Positions 35,475-44,809 of a DNA stretch of 64,000 nucleotides are shown here, piece by piece. This DNA is from Flavobacterium araucananum (GTDB taxonomy: Bacteria; Bacteroidota; Bacteroidia; Flavobacteriales; Flavobacteriaceae). Location of the stretch: assembly GCF_002222055.1 (NCBI RefSeq), contig NZ_MUGS01000005.1:271166-335165 (forward strand). The letters are read 5' to 3'. The position numbers and the translations under genes were made by a program. The notes beneath the pieces were generated by a model. The model ran no database searches. It had not been told where the DNA came from and worked only from the letters and a program-made list of their open reading frames with translations. Numbering within the stretch: the stretch's first letter is position 1; each line of letters begins with the position of its first letter.

Positions 35475-36338
35475 ATGAATATTCTTGACGATTTAAAACT
35501 ACAATATAGATTGGGCGGCATTGCAATGCGTGTTATTTACTGGAACGTTGCTTGTTTTGCGATCTCATTAGTATTCTTTTATCAATATTCAGGAGGAGGT
35601 TTTGTTTATCCAAATTGGTTGGCGTTATCATCAGACCCCAACGTGTTTTTGTTTAAGCCCTGGACATTTTTAACGTACGCATTTTTTCATGCATCATTCT
35701 GGCATTTATTGTTTAATATGATGGTTTTGAATTTTGCCAGTAATTTGTTTTTGACATTTTTTACACAGAAACAATATTTAGGTTTGTACCTTTTAGGGGC
35801 GATTTTTTCTGGTGTAGCTTTTGCTTTAAGTTATTATTTTTTAAATATTTCGGCTCCTATTATTGGGGCTTCGGCTGCGATAATGTCTGTTTTGGTTGCG
35901 GTTACAACCTACCAGCCTTTAATGAATGTGCGCCTGTTGCTTATTGGCAATGTTAAGCTTTGGCATATTACGGCCGTAATTTTGGTTCTTGATTTAATGC
36001 AGTTCCGTTTAGATAATACCGGCGGTCACATTTCGCATTTGGCGGGTGCTCTTTTTGGTTTTATTTACATAAAGTTACTTCAAAATGGTACAGATTTAAG
36101 CATTGTTATTTCCAGAACATTAGATTTTTTTACCAATCTATTTAAAAAATCCCCTTCGACCCCTTTCAAAAAAGTTCATAAGAATTATAAAAAACCTACA
36201 GAAAAAGTTACATCAAGAATTGTTGCGAAAGATAAAACGCAACAGCAAATAGATGAAATTTTAGATAAAATTAGCCAATCCGGTTATGATTGTCTGACAA
36301 AAGAAGAAAAAGAGTTTTTATTTAAAGCTGGAAAATAA
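35475..36338 (+). CDS. Second rhomboid-family protein
   Basis: A 287-residue rhomboid-like protein. The catalytic Ser region is IGASAAIMSV and the His region is GHISHLAGALFGF, so the dyad looks intact. A soluble Lys-rich C-terminal tail of about 80 residues follows (FKKVHKNYKKPTEKVTS, then a helix with QQIDEILDKISQSGYDCL). That tail matches the rhomboid C-terminal helical hairpin in Bacteroidetes. It lies between the first rhomboid and the EEP gene, all on the same strand and closely spaced. Confidence 0.9.
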   Translation: MNILDDLKLQYRLGGIAMRVIYWNVACFAISLVFFYQYSGGGFVYPNWLALSSDPNVFLFKPWTFLTYAFFHASFWHLLFNMMVLNFASNLFLTFFTQKQYLGLYLLGAIFSGVAFALSYYFLNISAPIIGASAAIMSVLVAVTTYQPLMNVRLLLIGNVKLWHITAVILVLDLMQFRLDNTGGHISHLAGALFGFIYIKLLQNGTDLSIVISRTLDFFTNLFKKSPSTPFKKVHKNYKKPTEKVTSRIVAKDKTQQQIDEILDKISQSGYDCLTKEEKEFLFKAGK

Positions 36339-36356
36339 TCCTTTTAGCATAGAAAT

Positions 36357-37403
36357 ATGAAAAACCTTTCGTGGTTTAATAAAATAATGTTCTTTTTGAA
36401 TATAGTGCTAACTGTAGTGACATTTAGTATTTATATTTTACCTTTTTTAGCACCTAAAAGTTTTCCGCTTTTATCGGTGCTCACGCTCTTTATGCCCGCC
36501 TTTTTTGTACTCAATGGCTTGTTCTTTGTCTATTGGGCAATTCAGTTTAAAAAACGCCTTATTTTATCTGGTTTGGTTTTGTTGACCGGAATTACATTTA
36601 TAAGCAAGTTTTATAAATTCTCGGCCAAAGAATATGTAAAAGATGAAAAGGACTTTTCTATAATGAGTTATAATGTGCGTCTCTTTAATGTGTTTAAATG
36701 GTTGGATCGTGATGATATACCATCTAATATTAAAGCTTTTATCGACGAAAAAGATCCGGATATAATCTGTATTCAGGAATACTCAAACTCTGCTCATATC
36801 GACTTAAAAGTATATCCGCATCGTTATATTTTTATTGATGGAAACCAGATTAAAACAGGACAGGCTATTTTTTCTAAATTCCCTATTCTGTACGAAGGAA
36901 ATATTGTTTTTCCCAATTCAGACAATAATGTAATCTATGCAGATATAAAACGTGGTAAAGATATCATCAGGGTCTACAATATGCACTTGCAATCGATCAA
37001 AATTTCGCCTGATGTAACAGATATTTCGAATAATATTGACAATGTTAATCAGGAAAAATCACAGCTTATTTATACCAGAATAAGCAAGGGGTTCAGGCAA
37101 CAACAAGAACAGGCAGAGATTTTTAAAGAAAATATTAAAGAATGCAAGAATCCAATTATTATTTGTGGAGACATGAATAATAGTCCGTTTTCGTATGTTT
37201 ACCGAAGCATAAAAGGAAAGTTGAAAGATGCTTTTGAAGAAGCAGGACAAGGTTTTGGAGCCACGTATAAGTTTCGATATTATCCCGCCCGAATTGACTA
37301 TATTTTTACAGACAGTAAAATGAAAGTGAAACAATTTGAAAGCTTTTCTGATTTCGAAAATTCAGATCACTATCCCATCATGACCAGACTTTCGATGGAG
37401 TAA
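36357..37403 (+). CDS. Membrane-anchored endonuclease/exonuclease/phosphatase-family protein
   Basis: A 348-residue protein. Three N-terminal transmembrane helices (about 10-85) precede an EEP-fold domain (about 95-348). The catalytic features are the metal-binding Glu in DIICIQEYSN, CGDMNNSPFSYV for the Asp/Asn pair, and SDHYPI for the terminal Asp-His. It could act on DNA, inositol phosphates or phospholipids; the substrate is not known. It is the last gene of the mutL-rhomboid unit. Confidence 0.88.
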   Translation: MKNLSWFNKIMFFLNIVLTVVTFSIYILPFLAPKSFPLLSVLTLFMPAFFVLNGLFFVYWAIQFKKRLILSGLVLLTGITFISKFYKFSAKEYVKDEKDFSIMSYNVRLFNVFKWLDRDDIPSNIKAFIDEKDPDIICIQEYSNSAHIDLKVYPHRYIFIDGNQIKTGQAIFSKFPILYEGNIVFPNSDNNVIYADIKRGKDIIRVYNMHLQSIKISPDVTDISNNIDNVNQEKSQLIYTRISKGFRQQQEQAEIFKENIKECKNPIIICGDMNNSPFSYVYRSIKGKLKDAFEEAGQGFGATYKFRYYPARIDYIFTDSKMKVKQFESFSDFENSDHYPIMTRLSME

Positions 37404-37408
37404 GAAAC

Positions 37409-38023
37409 TTAAACTAGTTTTTGTGATTTTAAATAATCCATAGCAAATTTACCTTCGTTAAAAAGTAAATCCAATACACTTAAATTGTTGATAAAACCGT
37501 GTTTATCATCAAAAACCTGTGTGTATTTTTCGAACGAATTAGAATCTTTTTTTCCATTTGCCAGCATTCTGAAATCCAGAACATTTTCTGTTTCGGCAAA
37601 GTATTCAGTAGTTTTATCGTATACTAATTTCATTCGTAAACACTTTGTCAGGATGTCCAGAACGTCCAGATTTAAATCCATTAAAAAAGTATGTTGTTTT
37701 TCGAAAACAGGACGAATGTCATCTTCAAAAAACTCAAAAAAAGGAGAACTCCTATATCCGGCTTCCAAGGATTTGAAATGTTGTTTCTGCCAGTCAAATT
37801 CATTTTCAATACGAACATCTTTTGTTTTTTGATGTGGTGTTTTCGAATGTTTGACCGGGATATTCAGTAGTTGAATTCCGTTTGGACTATAGATATAAGC
37901 GCGGTTTCTATTGGTTTGTTTCTGAAAATTATCTTCCATTTCAAAAGTAATATTTTCAGATTGTGCGATAACTGCAAAGTGGCTAATCGACGGAAAATAA
38001 GTAGGAAGTAATAGTGCGTTCAT
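37409..38023 (-). CDS. WbqC-family protein
   Basis: A 204-residue protein of the WbqC family. The start MNALLLPTYFPSISHFAVIA, the QKQTNRNRAYIYSPNG segment and SFEKYTQVFDDKHGFI are characteristic. WbqC genes are associated with surface-polysaccharide clusters, but the reaction is unresolved. It converges with the EEP gene. It is followed on the same strand by no obvious partner, and its upstream neighbour on that strand is lepB. Confidence 0.9.
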   Translation of the reverse strand: MNALLLPTYFPSISHFAVIAQSENITFEMEDNFQKQTNRNRAYIYSPNGIQLLNIPVKHSKTPHQKTKDVRIENEFDWQKQHFKSLEAGYRSSPFFEFFEDDIRPVFEKQHTFLMDLNLDVLDILTKCLRMKLVYDKTTEYFAETENVLDFRMLANGKKDSNSFEKYTQVFDDKHGFINNLSVLDLLFNEGKFAMDYLKSQKLV

Positions 38024-38101
38024 TTTGATTTTAGTTTAATCGGTAAATCGTTCTTTTTAAGAGACGATTAAACGATTTATCAGTTCAACGAATTAACGTT
38101 T

Positions 38102-39658
38102 TTATGCTTTATTTTCTTTTCTTTTTCTCCAGAAGTATTCACCAACAAAATATAGGGCAAGAATAAATAAGAAGTATTTAAAGTAAGATTGTGGTTGTCC
38201 TTCGCCATCAACAGTGGTAAAAACTCTGTTCCAACGAATTTTGTTGATTCCTTTTCCGTTTGTATCCCAGCTCATCCAGATAAAAACAGGTTTTCCTACG
38301 ATATGATTCTCAGGAACATAACCCCAATAACGGCTGTCTTCAGAGTTATGACGGTTGTCTCCCATCATCCAGTAATAGTTCTGTTTGAAGGTATACGTTG
38401 TCGCTTGTTTGCCATTGATCAGGAAATGAGAACCTTCTAATTGCAAAGTGTTTCCTTCGTAATTAGTAATGATTTCTTTGTAAAATGGCAAAGATTCATT
38501 TGTTAAGGCTACGGTTTTTCCAGCTTCAGGAATATAAATAGGGCCAAAGTTATCCTGACTCCATTTATTGATATGAGGGAAGATCGCATTGTCGTTTCCT
38601 CTGTCAATTTCTCTCTTTACAGCAGTAACTCCGGGAGTATTTTTCAAACGTTCTGCACTCGCTTCTGTTAAAGCTCTAAAATAGATTGTATCTCTGCTGG
38701 CAGGATTTTTTAGGTAAGCACCATCTGTAACATCCAATTCTTTCATGATAGATTCGATATCGATAGGTGTTTTTCCGTCTAATGCTACAGTGTAGGAGTA
38801 TTGAGGTTTAGCACGTTCCGGTAAAACTAATTTTTTGCCGTTAATGAAAACAAATCCGTCTACGATTGATAAACTGTCACCAGGAATACCAACACATCTT
38901 TTTACGTAATTTGATTTTTTATCGATAGGTTTTATAACTCCCGGTCTTCCTTTTGGCTCATAAAAATAATGAACGGTATCGACAGGCCAGTTGAAAACAA
39001 CAATATCTGTTCGTTTTATTTTTTCTAAAGCCGGAAGTCTGAAATAAGGCAATTGAGGCCAGCTTAAATATGATTTTCTTTTTAAAAATGGTATTGTATC
39101 ATGAACCATTGGCAATGCAACGGTGGTCATAGGTACTCTAGGGCCATAATTTACCTTGCTTACAAATAAGAAGTCACCAATCAATAACGATTTCTCTAAT
39201 GATGAAGTTGGTATTGTATAAGGTTGTACGATATAAGTATGTACTAATGTTGCTACGATAATAGCAAAAAGTAAAGAACTTATAGTGTCTGCGGTTTTAG
39301 TTTGCGGTGATAATGATCTATTGGCATTGTACTCTAATTTTTGAGTATAGTTGACATAATAGATGTAAAAACCAAAAGTAAAAATCCCTAATAAGGTATC
39401 TAAAGTAGATTTTTTGCCAAATGTTCTTAAGGTTTCTACCCAAACAACAGGAAACATAATCAGGTTAATAATCGGAATAAAAAGTAACAGAGTCCACCAG
39501 GTAGGTCTATTAATTATTTTCATCAAAATTATTGAATTGTAAACCGGAATTGCCGCTTCCCAACTTTTTCTTCCTGCTGCCTGATACAATTTCCAGGTTC
39601 CCAGAAAGTGAATTACCTGTACGGCTAAGAAAAATGCAAACCAAAGATATAGTGTCAT
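38102..39658 (-). CDS. lepB: Signal peptidase I, long Bacteroidetes form
   Basis: A 518-residue membrane protease that cleaves Sec signal peptides. The N-terminal ~120 residues form a DUF5684-like membrane module with three to four helices. The SPase catalytic serine is in PTSSLEKSLLIGD. The lysine lies in a later segment (KRCVGIPGD). Motif E is GDNRHNSEDSRYWG. Length is about twice that of the E. coli family core, with inserts typical for Flavobacteriia. One transmembrane helix ends the protein. The upstream gene of the unit is not evident. Confidence 0.93.
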   Translation of the reverse strand: MTLYLWFAFFLAVQVIHFLGTWKLYQAAGRKSWEAAIPVYNSIILMKIINRPTWWTLLLFIPIINLIMFPVVWVETLRTFGKKSTLDTLLGIFTFGFYIYYVNYTQKLEYNANRSLSPQTKTADTISSLLFAIIVATLVHTYIVQPYTIPTSSLEKSLLIGDFLFVSKVNYGPRVPMTTVALPMVHDTIPFLKRKSYLSWPQLPYFRLPALEKIKRTDIVVFNWPVDTVHYFYEPKGRPGVIKPIDKKSNYVKRCVGIPGDSLSIVDGFVFINGKKLVLPERAKPQYSYTVALDGKTPIDIESIMKELDVTDGAYLKNPASRDTIYFRALTEASAERLKNTPGVTAVKREIDRGNDNAIFPHINKWSQDNFGPIYIPEAGKTVALTNESLPFYKEIITNYEGNTLQLEGSHFLINGKQATTYTFKQNYYWMMGDNRHNSEDSRYWGYVPENHIVGKPVFIWMSWDTNGKGINKIRWNRVFTTVDGEGQPQSYFKYFLFILALYFVGEYFWRKRKENKA

Positions 39659-39716
39659 AATATTTTGTTTAAAGTTTCAAGTTTTAAGGTTTTTTTACCC
39701 TAAAATTTTAATCTGT

Positions 39717-40418
39717 TTATTTCAGGTTTAAAACATCTTTCATGCTGTAAATTCCTGTTTTACCAGCAAGCCATTCGGCAGCAATTACAGCTCCTAAAGC
39801 AAAACCTTCACGGTTATGAGCAGTATGTTTTAATTCGATACTGTCTACAATAGAATCGTAAGTCACTGTATGAGTTCCGGGAACATCACCAATTCTTTTT
39901 GCTTCGATATGAATTTCGTTTGTTTTTGCCTCGTCCAGTGTCCAGTTTGCATAAGTACTGTTTTCGATAACACCTTTGGCCAAAGAAATAGCTGTTCCGC
40001 TTGGAGCATCTAGTTTTTGGGTATGATGAATTTCTTCCATCGTTACATTATACGAATCAAATTGGGACATGATTTTAGCCAGGTATTCATTTAATTCAAA
40101 GAAAATGTTTACCCCAAGGCTAAAATTTGAACTTGAGATGAATCCACCTTTTTTTTCGTTGCAAAGTGCAATCATTTCGTCAAAATGTTCCAGCCATCCC
40201 GTTGTTCCGGAAACTACAGGGACATTATTATTAAAAGAATTCGAAATATTGGCTACTGCTGCAGTTGGAACGCTAAAATCGATTGCAACGTCAGCAGTCG
40301 AAAGTCCGTCATAACTATTGAATTCGTCTTTCTTTAAAACAATTTCATGACCTCTTTCTAAAGCAATTCGTTCAATTACTTTACCCATTTTTCCATATCC
40401 TAAAAGCGCAATTTTCAT
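39717..40418 (-). CDS. dapB: 4-hydroxy-tetrahydrodipicolinate reductase
   Basis: A 233-residue lysine- and cell-wall-pathway reductase. The nucleotide-binding start is LLGYGKMGKVIERIA. The catalytic HHTQKLDAPSGTA motif is present, followed by VPGTHTVTYD. It is slightly shorter than the E. coli form, as usual in Bacteroidetes. It sits downstream of the DUF5683 gene, with a 37-bp gap, and upstream of lepB, forming a likely multigene transcript. Confidence 0.95.
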   Translation of the reverse strand: MKIALLGYGKMGKVIERIALERGHEIVLKKDEFNSYDGLSTADVAIDFSVPTAAVANISNSFNNNVPVVSGTTGWLEHFDEMIALCNEKKGGFISSSNFSLGVNIFFELNEYLAKIMSQFDSYNVTMEEIHHTQKLDAPSGTAISLAKGVIENSTYANWTLDEAKTNEIHIEAKRIGDVPGTHTVTYDSIVDSIELKHTAHNREGFALGAVIAAEWLAGKTGIYSMKDVLNLK

Positions 40419-40455
40419 TTTGTATCTATTTTTGAATTTAAATAGTAAATGCTAT

Positions 40456-41016
40456 TTAAAAGTGGTAATTAAAAGTTAGTCCAACGTTTGGTCTAAAAGT
40501 TACATCGTCAGGATAAATTTCCGGGCGCAATGATAATCTTTCGTTTACGTTAAATTGAATTAAAGCGGCATCAACGTTGGCATCGATAATGTTTAAAACA
40601 TAAAAACCTACAACAAACAAAGCAGATAAATCTCTGTTTCGCTGATAAAATTTCTGACCAGCAACAAGTCTGCTTTCGTCAAGAAATTTATATTTATCAT
40701 CAGTGTAGCCTTCTAGTCTTCGTTTGTAGGCATCGCGATAATCGTGGTATTTTTTATTGTTATCAAGATAAAAGTATAAACTTGTACCAATTGCTCCGTA
40801 AACCAATGGTATTTTCCAGTATTTTTTATTGTATGCCTGACCTAAACCTGGTAAGATTGCAGAGTAAAAGGCAGCTTTTGCTGGTGTAAGCGGATCTATT
40901 TCTTGTAACTTGCTAGTGTCTTTAACAACCAAAACCGTGTCTTTTTTTACCTGAGCAAAAAGAGAAACGGTTCCTATGAGAAAGAACAACAAACTTATGG
41001 GGACAATTTTATTCAC
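40456..41016 (-). CDS. DUF5683 outer-envelope protein
   Basis: A 186-residue exported protein. The signal peptide (about 1-21) ends at SLFAQ. The domain has PAKAAFYSAILPGLGQAYNK, a two-helix hairpin with WKIPLVYGAIGTSLYFY, then a beta-rich end that resembles an outer-membrane or periplasmic domain. The family is a regular neighbour of parAB in flavobacteria. The start codon touches the parB stop by one base. Function is unknown. Confidence 0.88.
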   Translation of the reverse strand: MNKIVPISLLFFLIGTVSLFAQVKKDTVLVVKDTSKLQEIDPLTPAKAAFYSAILPGLGQAYNKKYWKIPLVYGAIGTSLYFYLDNNKKYHDYRDAYKRRLEGYTDDKYKFLDESRLVAGQKFYQRNRDLSALFVVGFYVLNIIDANVDAALIQFNVNERLSLRPEIYPDDVTFRPNVGLTFNYHF

Positions 41017-41918
41017 TATCCGTTTATTAATTTTATAATTCTGTTAAAGTCAGCTTCTGAGTTAAAAGGAATTGTAATTTTTCCTTTTCCGTTGCCAGCG
41101 ACTTTTAAATCAACTTTCGCACCAAAATAATCATTAAAAGTATTTTTTTGTGTTTCCTTAATGACAAATGAAGATTCCGCTTTTGGTTTTCCTTCAATTT
41201 TTGGTTTTAAGCTTTCGTGATAATTTTTTACTAATGTTTCTGTTTCACGAACAGATAAGTTTTGGCTCACTATCTTTTGGTAGATATCCGTCTGAATGTC
41301 TAAATCTTCGATATTGATAATTGCTCTACCATGACCCATACTGATAAAACCATCGCGAATACCTGTTTGAATAATGGGATCCAGTTTTAAAAGACGTAAA
41401 TAATTGGCAATTGTAGAACGTTTTTTTCCAACACGCTCGCTCATTTGTTCCTGCGTCAATTGAATTTCGTCAATTAAGCGTTGGTACGAAAGTGCGATCT
41501 CAATTGGATCTAAGTCATGACGCTGAATGTTCTCTACCAAAGCCATAACCAATGATTCGTTGTCATTGGCAATACGAATGTAGGCAGGAACATGTGTTAA
41601 GCCTACTAAAGTCGAAGCGCGTAAACGACGCTCTCCGGAAATTAGCTGGTATTTATTAAAGTCTAATTTTCGAACAGTAATAGGTTGAATCACACCAAGT
41701 TCTTTAATAGAAGTGGCTAATTCTCGTAACGATTCTTCATTAAAATTGCTTCTGGGCTGAAACGGATTTATTTCTATAGCACTTATTTCAAGCTCTATGA
41801 TGTTTCCAACAACCTTGTCAGCATTTTTGTCTTCTACTGATACAATGTCGTTTTCCGGATCTTTTAATAATGCTGATAATCCTCTTCCTAAGGCTTGTTT
41901 TTTAATTGCTTTTGTCAT
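41016..41918 (-). CDS. parB: Chromosome partitioning protein ParB
   Basis: A 300-residue CTPase-type partition protein that binds parS. The CTP-binding ParB/Sulfiredoxin-like region is about 35-130 (QPRSNFNEESLRELATSI, ISGERRLRAS and ENIQRHDLDPIE). A helix-turn-helix follows (LTQEQMSERVGKKRSTIANYLRLL, split here by its loop). A C-terminal dimerisation domain ends the protein. It is five bases downstream of parA. No parS site was sought exhaustively. Confidence 0.94.
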   Translation of the reverse strand: MTKAIKKQALGRGLSALLKDPENDIVSVEDKNADKVVGNIIELEISAIEINPFQPRSNFNEESLRELATSIKELGVIQPITVRKLDFNKYQLISGERRLRASTLVGLTHVPAYIRIANDNESLVMALVENIQRHDLDPIEIALSYQRLIDEIQLTQEQMSERVGKKRSTIANYLRLLKLDPIIQTGIRDGFISMGHGRAIINIEDLDIQTDIYQKIVSQNLSVRETETLVKNYHESLKPKIEGKPKAESSFVIKETQKNTFNDYFGAKVDLKVAGNGKGKITIPFNSEADFNRIIKLING

Positions 41919-41923
41919 AAAAA

Positions 41924-42691
41924 CTATTTGCTGTTTTTCTTTATAATTTCTTGCGCTAAATTAATGTAATTAACGGCTCCTTTGCTGGTTGCGTCATAAT
42001 TAATGATGCTCTCGCCAAAACTAGGTGCTTCGCTTAATTTTACATTTCGCTGAATAACGGTGTCAAAAACCATATCGTTAAAGTGTTTCTGAACCTCTTC
42101 GACAACCTGATTTGATAAACGCAATCTCGAATCGTACATTGTTAGTAACAATCCTTCGATATCAAGATCCGGGTTGTGTATTTTTTGAATACTTTTTATC
42201 GTGTTCAATAATTTCCCTAATCCTTCAAGTGCAAAATACTCACACTGAATTGGAATAACTACTGAGTCAGCAGCTGTTAAAGCATTCAAGGTTAGTAAAC
42301 CTAATGAAGGTGCACAGTCGATAATGATGTAATCATACTCGTCTTTTACACTTTCTAATGCTTTTTTAAGCATGTATTCTCTGTTTTCTTTATCAACCAA
42401 TTCGATTTCGATGGCAACAAGATCAATATGAGCAGGAATCACATCAACATTTGGAGCTGAACATTTTACAATGGTTTCTTTCGGGGTGTGGCTGTGTTCA
42501 AGTATTTGGTATGTACCAATCTCAACAGATTCTACATCAATACCAAGGCCAGATGTAGCATTAGCCTGAGGATCAGCATCAATTAATAATACTTTTTTTT
42601 CTAAAACACCCAATGAGGCCGCAAGATTTACAGATGTAGTAGTCTTTCCAACGCCTCCTTTTTGATTAGCAATCGCAATGATTTTGCCCAT
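41924..42691 (-). CDS. parA: Chromosome partitioning ATPase ParA (Soj-type)
   Basis: A 255-residue Walker-type ATPase that moves ParB-bound origins. The deviant Walker A is QKGGVGKTTTSVNLA at the N-terminus, and the Walker B region is YDYIIIDCAPSLG. The length is typical for chromosomal Soj proteins, with no N-terminal helix-turn-helix, which argues against a plasmid type. It is the first gene of the parA-parB-DUF5683-dapB unit. The 236 bp up to 42927 show no gene. Confidence 0.95.
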   Translation of the reverse strand: MGKIIAIANQKGGVGKTTTSVNLAASLGVLEKKVLLIDADPQANATSGLGIDVESVEIGTYQILEHSHTPKETIVKCSAPNVDVIPAHIDLVAIEIELVDKENREYMLKKALESVKDEYDYIIIDCAPSLGLLTLNALTAADSVVIPIQCEYFALEGLGKLLNTIKSIQKIHNPDLDIEGLLLTMYDSRLRLSNQVVEEVQKHFNDMVFDTVIQRNVKLSEAPSFGESIINYDATSKGAVNYINLAQEIIKKNSK

Positions 42692-42927
42692 TTATTTTTT
42701 GAATTTTGAACCGTAAAAATACGATTATTTATGGTTTTTGAAAATCTATTTTGTTAACATTTGTGAAACTCCGTTTAATCGTTGTTTGGTGCGTGTTTTG
42801 CGGAATTTAATTTCGATTATAATCAAAAAAAGTAACGAAAATTCGTTCTATTTGATTCTTGTTTTTAGTGTAAAAAAGACAATTCACAGCTCATGTCTGT
42901 AAAAAGTATTTTACTATTAAATTTGTT

Positions 42928-43332
42928 TTACTTTTCGATGATCTCGATCGTTACATTCATAGCCCCGCTTTTCTTGTTTGAAGCAATGTCCATAAAAGCT
43001 TTTTTAGAAAGGTCGATTTCACGGCCATTGACAAAAGGACCTCGATCCGTAACTTCTACAATAACAGATTTTTTATTGAATTCGTTAGTGATTTTTAGTT
43101 TTGTGCCAAAAGGAAGTTTTTTATGAGCAGCGGTTAATTTGTTATTGTCGAATCTTTTGCCGCTTGCTGTTTTCCTGCCATTAAATTTATCATGATAGTA
43201 AGAAGCGTGAGCACTTTCTTTATAGACTTTATTATTCTCTGTTTTGGTCGTCTCTTCGATGCATTGAGGTGCTTCTTGTGCCTTGGCAGTCAGTGTTATA
43301 GCGAAGATGATATAGAGTAGTATTTTTTTCAT
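42928..43332 (-). CDS. Septal-ring lytic transglycosylase RlpA-type (double-psi beta-barrel)
   Basis: A 134-residue exported protein. The signal peptide ends at about residue 18 (TLTAKA). The RlpA-like double-psi beta-barrel has ASYYHDKFNGRKTASGKRFD, LPFGTKLKITNEFNKKSV and EVTDRGPFVNGREIDLS (Asp catalytic). It lacks the C-terminal SPOR domain of RlpA proper. The ATG at 43332 is preferred over a longer frame. It probably acts on peptidoglycan glycan strands. Confidence 0.9.
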   Translation of the reverse strand: MKKILLYIIFAITLTAKAQEAPQCIEETTKTENNKVYKESAHASYYHDKFNGRKTASGKRFDNNKLTAAHKKLPFGTKLKITNEFNKKSVIVEVTDRGPFVNGREIDLSKKAFMDIASNKKSGAMNVTIEIIEK

Positions 43333-43582
43333 TTTTATCCTTTCTAAATTTTGTGCAAAGAGAGCCAATTATTCAAAATTAGATTGATGTCTGAAGTCAT
43401 ATTAATGCTATAAAAAGACATATTTGATTAGGATTATTTTTAATTATCAACCAAAATACACTTCATGATAATAGTCAGTTTTATTGCTCTAATCTTTGTT
43501 TAAATTCGATGATTAATCTAATGCATTGACCTCTGGGACTTTGGTTTTACGAGGACTTTTGCATTACTAAATCTATTATCTA

Positions 43583-44602
43583 ATGAAAAAAGTTATTTTG
43601 TTTCTGTTAGGAATGGCATTTGTAGGCTGCAAAAAAGAATCGTCTGAATATGATTTCTCAAAAGCTCCGGTGGTCGAAAAATCAGCATTATTAAATAAAG
43701 CGTCTAATTTTTTTAAATCTGTTTCAACTGTATCTGAAGAAAACATATCGCAGGAAAAAATTGATCTTGGTAAGAAATTATTCTATGACAAAGCCTTGTC
43801 GAAAAACGGAACGATCAGTTGTAATTCTTGTCATAATCTTGCTGCTTTTGGTGTCGACAATAAGTCATTATCTCTTGGAGACAGTAAAGAACTTGGCGGG
43901 CGTAACTCTCCTACTGTAATTTATGCTTCGCTCCATTCGATGCAATTCTGGGATGGTCGTGCCAAAGACGTAGAGGCACAGGCAAAAGGTCCTTTGTTGA
44001 ATCCTGTTGAACACGGAATTCCGAATGGAGAATTTCTGGAGAAAAAATTAAGAGCCATTCCGCAATATCAAACGATGTTTAAATCGGTATTCCCTAATGA
44101 CAAAGAGCCCATTACTTTTGACAATCTTGCAAATGCGATTGGTGCTTTTGAACGAAAGCTTATTCCTAAAAGTAAATTTGATGAATATTTAGACGGAGAC
44201 GAATCTGTGCTTAGTGATCAGGAAAAAAAAGGGCTGAATTCTTTTATAGATAATGGTTGCGTTACTTGTCATAGCGGTGTGGCTGTTGGAGGGCAGATGT
44301 TCCAGAAATTTGGAGTTTTTGGAGATTATGCTAAAATGACCGGAAGTAAAAAAATTGATAAAGGACTTTATGACTTAACGAAAAAAGACGCAGATCAATT
44401 CCTGTTTAAGGTTCCGGGTTTAAGAAATGTAGAAAAAACAGCTCCCTACTTTCATGACGGCTCAGTTGCTTCGCTTCATGAAGCGGTAAAGATGATGGGT
44501 AAGTTGCAATTGAATAAAGATATTTCGGATAAAGACGCAAATGATATGGTCGCGTTCCTGAAAACTTTGACTGCTGATGTTGATGTGAAGTACAAGGAAT
44601 AA
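43583..44602 (+). CDS. Di-haem cytochrome c peroxidase lipoprotein
   Basis: A 339-residue exported protein. The leader ends in the lipobox FVGC (Cys16). Two haem sites are present: CNSCH (Cys80, Cys83, His84) and CVTCH (Cys226, Cys229, His230). The domain GRNSPTVIYASLHSMQFWDG fits the bacterial di-haem peroxidases that reduce H2O2. Membrane anchoring in the periplasm is expected. It lies next to the decayed tRNA and the island boundary, and the island ends its operon. Confidence 0.92.
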   Translation: MKKVILFLLGMAFVGCKKESSEYDFSKAPVVEKSALLNKASNFFKSVSTVSEENISQEKIDLGKKLFYDKALSKNGTISCNSCHNLAAFGVDNKSLSLGDSKELGGRNSPTVIYASLHSMQFWDGRAKDVEAQAKGPLLNPVEHGIPNGEFLEKKLRAIPQYQTMFKSVFPNDKEPITFDNLANAIGAFERKLIPKSKFDEYLDGDESVLSDQEKKGLNSFIDNGCVTCHSGVAVGGQMFQKFGVFGDYAKMTGSKKIDKGLYDLTKKDADQFLFKVPGLRNVEKTAPYFHDGSVASLHEAVKMMGKLQLNKDISDKDANDMVAFLKTLTADVDVKYKE

Positions 44603-44606
44603 AAAA

Positions 44607-44664
44607 TCCAAAAAAAAAAGTCTTTTCAAATAGATGAAAAGACTTTTGTCGGGGTGGCAGGATT
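44607..44664. repeat. Direct repeat, copy 1: terminator-like hairpin plus tRNA 3'-end-like sequence
   Basis: An A-run, GTCTTTTCA, a short loop, TGAAAAGAC, then TTTTGTCGGGGTGGCAGGATT. The whole ~57 bp recurs at 44753-44809, exactly 145 bp away. The last 17 bases are the complement of a tRNA 3' end, and the hairpin could terminate transcription of the peroxidase gene. Confidence 0.8.
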
Positions 44665-44722
44665 TTAATGTGCGGCCTTCCCGATTTTCAATCGGGACGT
44701 TATAACGGTTCTGCTGTATCTT
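44649..44722 (-). pseudogene. Decayed tRNA-Phe (GAA)
   Basis: On the minus strand, a CCCGA-loop-TCGGG anticodon stem encloses TTGAAAA with anticodon GAA. A matching 3' end (CCTGCCACCCCGA) follows. The 5' acceptor and D arm are not recognisable, and the T arm has lost pairing (GCACATTAAAATCC). It cannot fold as a functional tRNA. It looks like a remnant of an integration target. Confidence 0.6.
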
Positions 44723-44752
44723 ACTGTTTTAATTTTAAGGTCAGAAGTTTAG

Positions 44753-44809
44753 TCCAAAAAAAAAGTCTTTTCAAATAGATGAAAAGACTTTTGTCGGGGT
44801 GGCAGGATT
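44753..44809. repeat. Direct repeat, copy 2
   Basis: Second copy of the hairpin plus 17-bp tRNA 3'-end-like sequence. The match ends at GGATT, after which unrelated island sequence begins. This is the pattern expected when an element integrates next to a tRNA 3' end and leaves a duplicated core. Confidence 0.75.
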
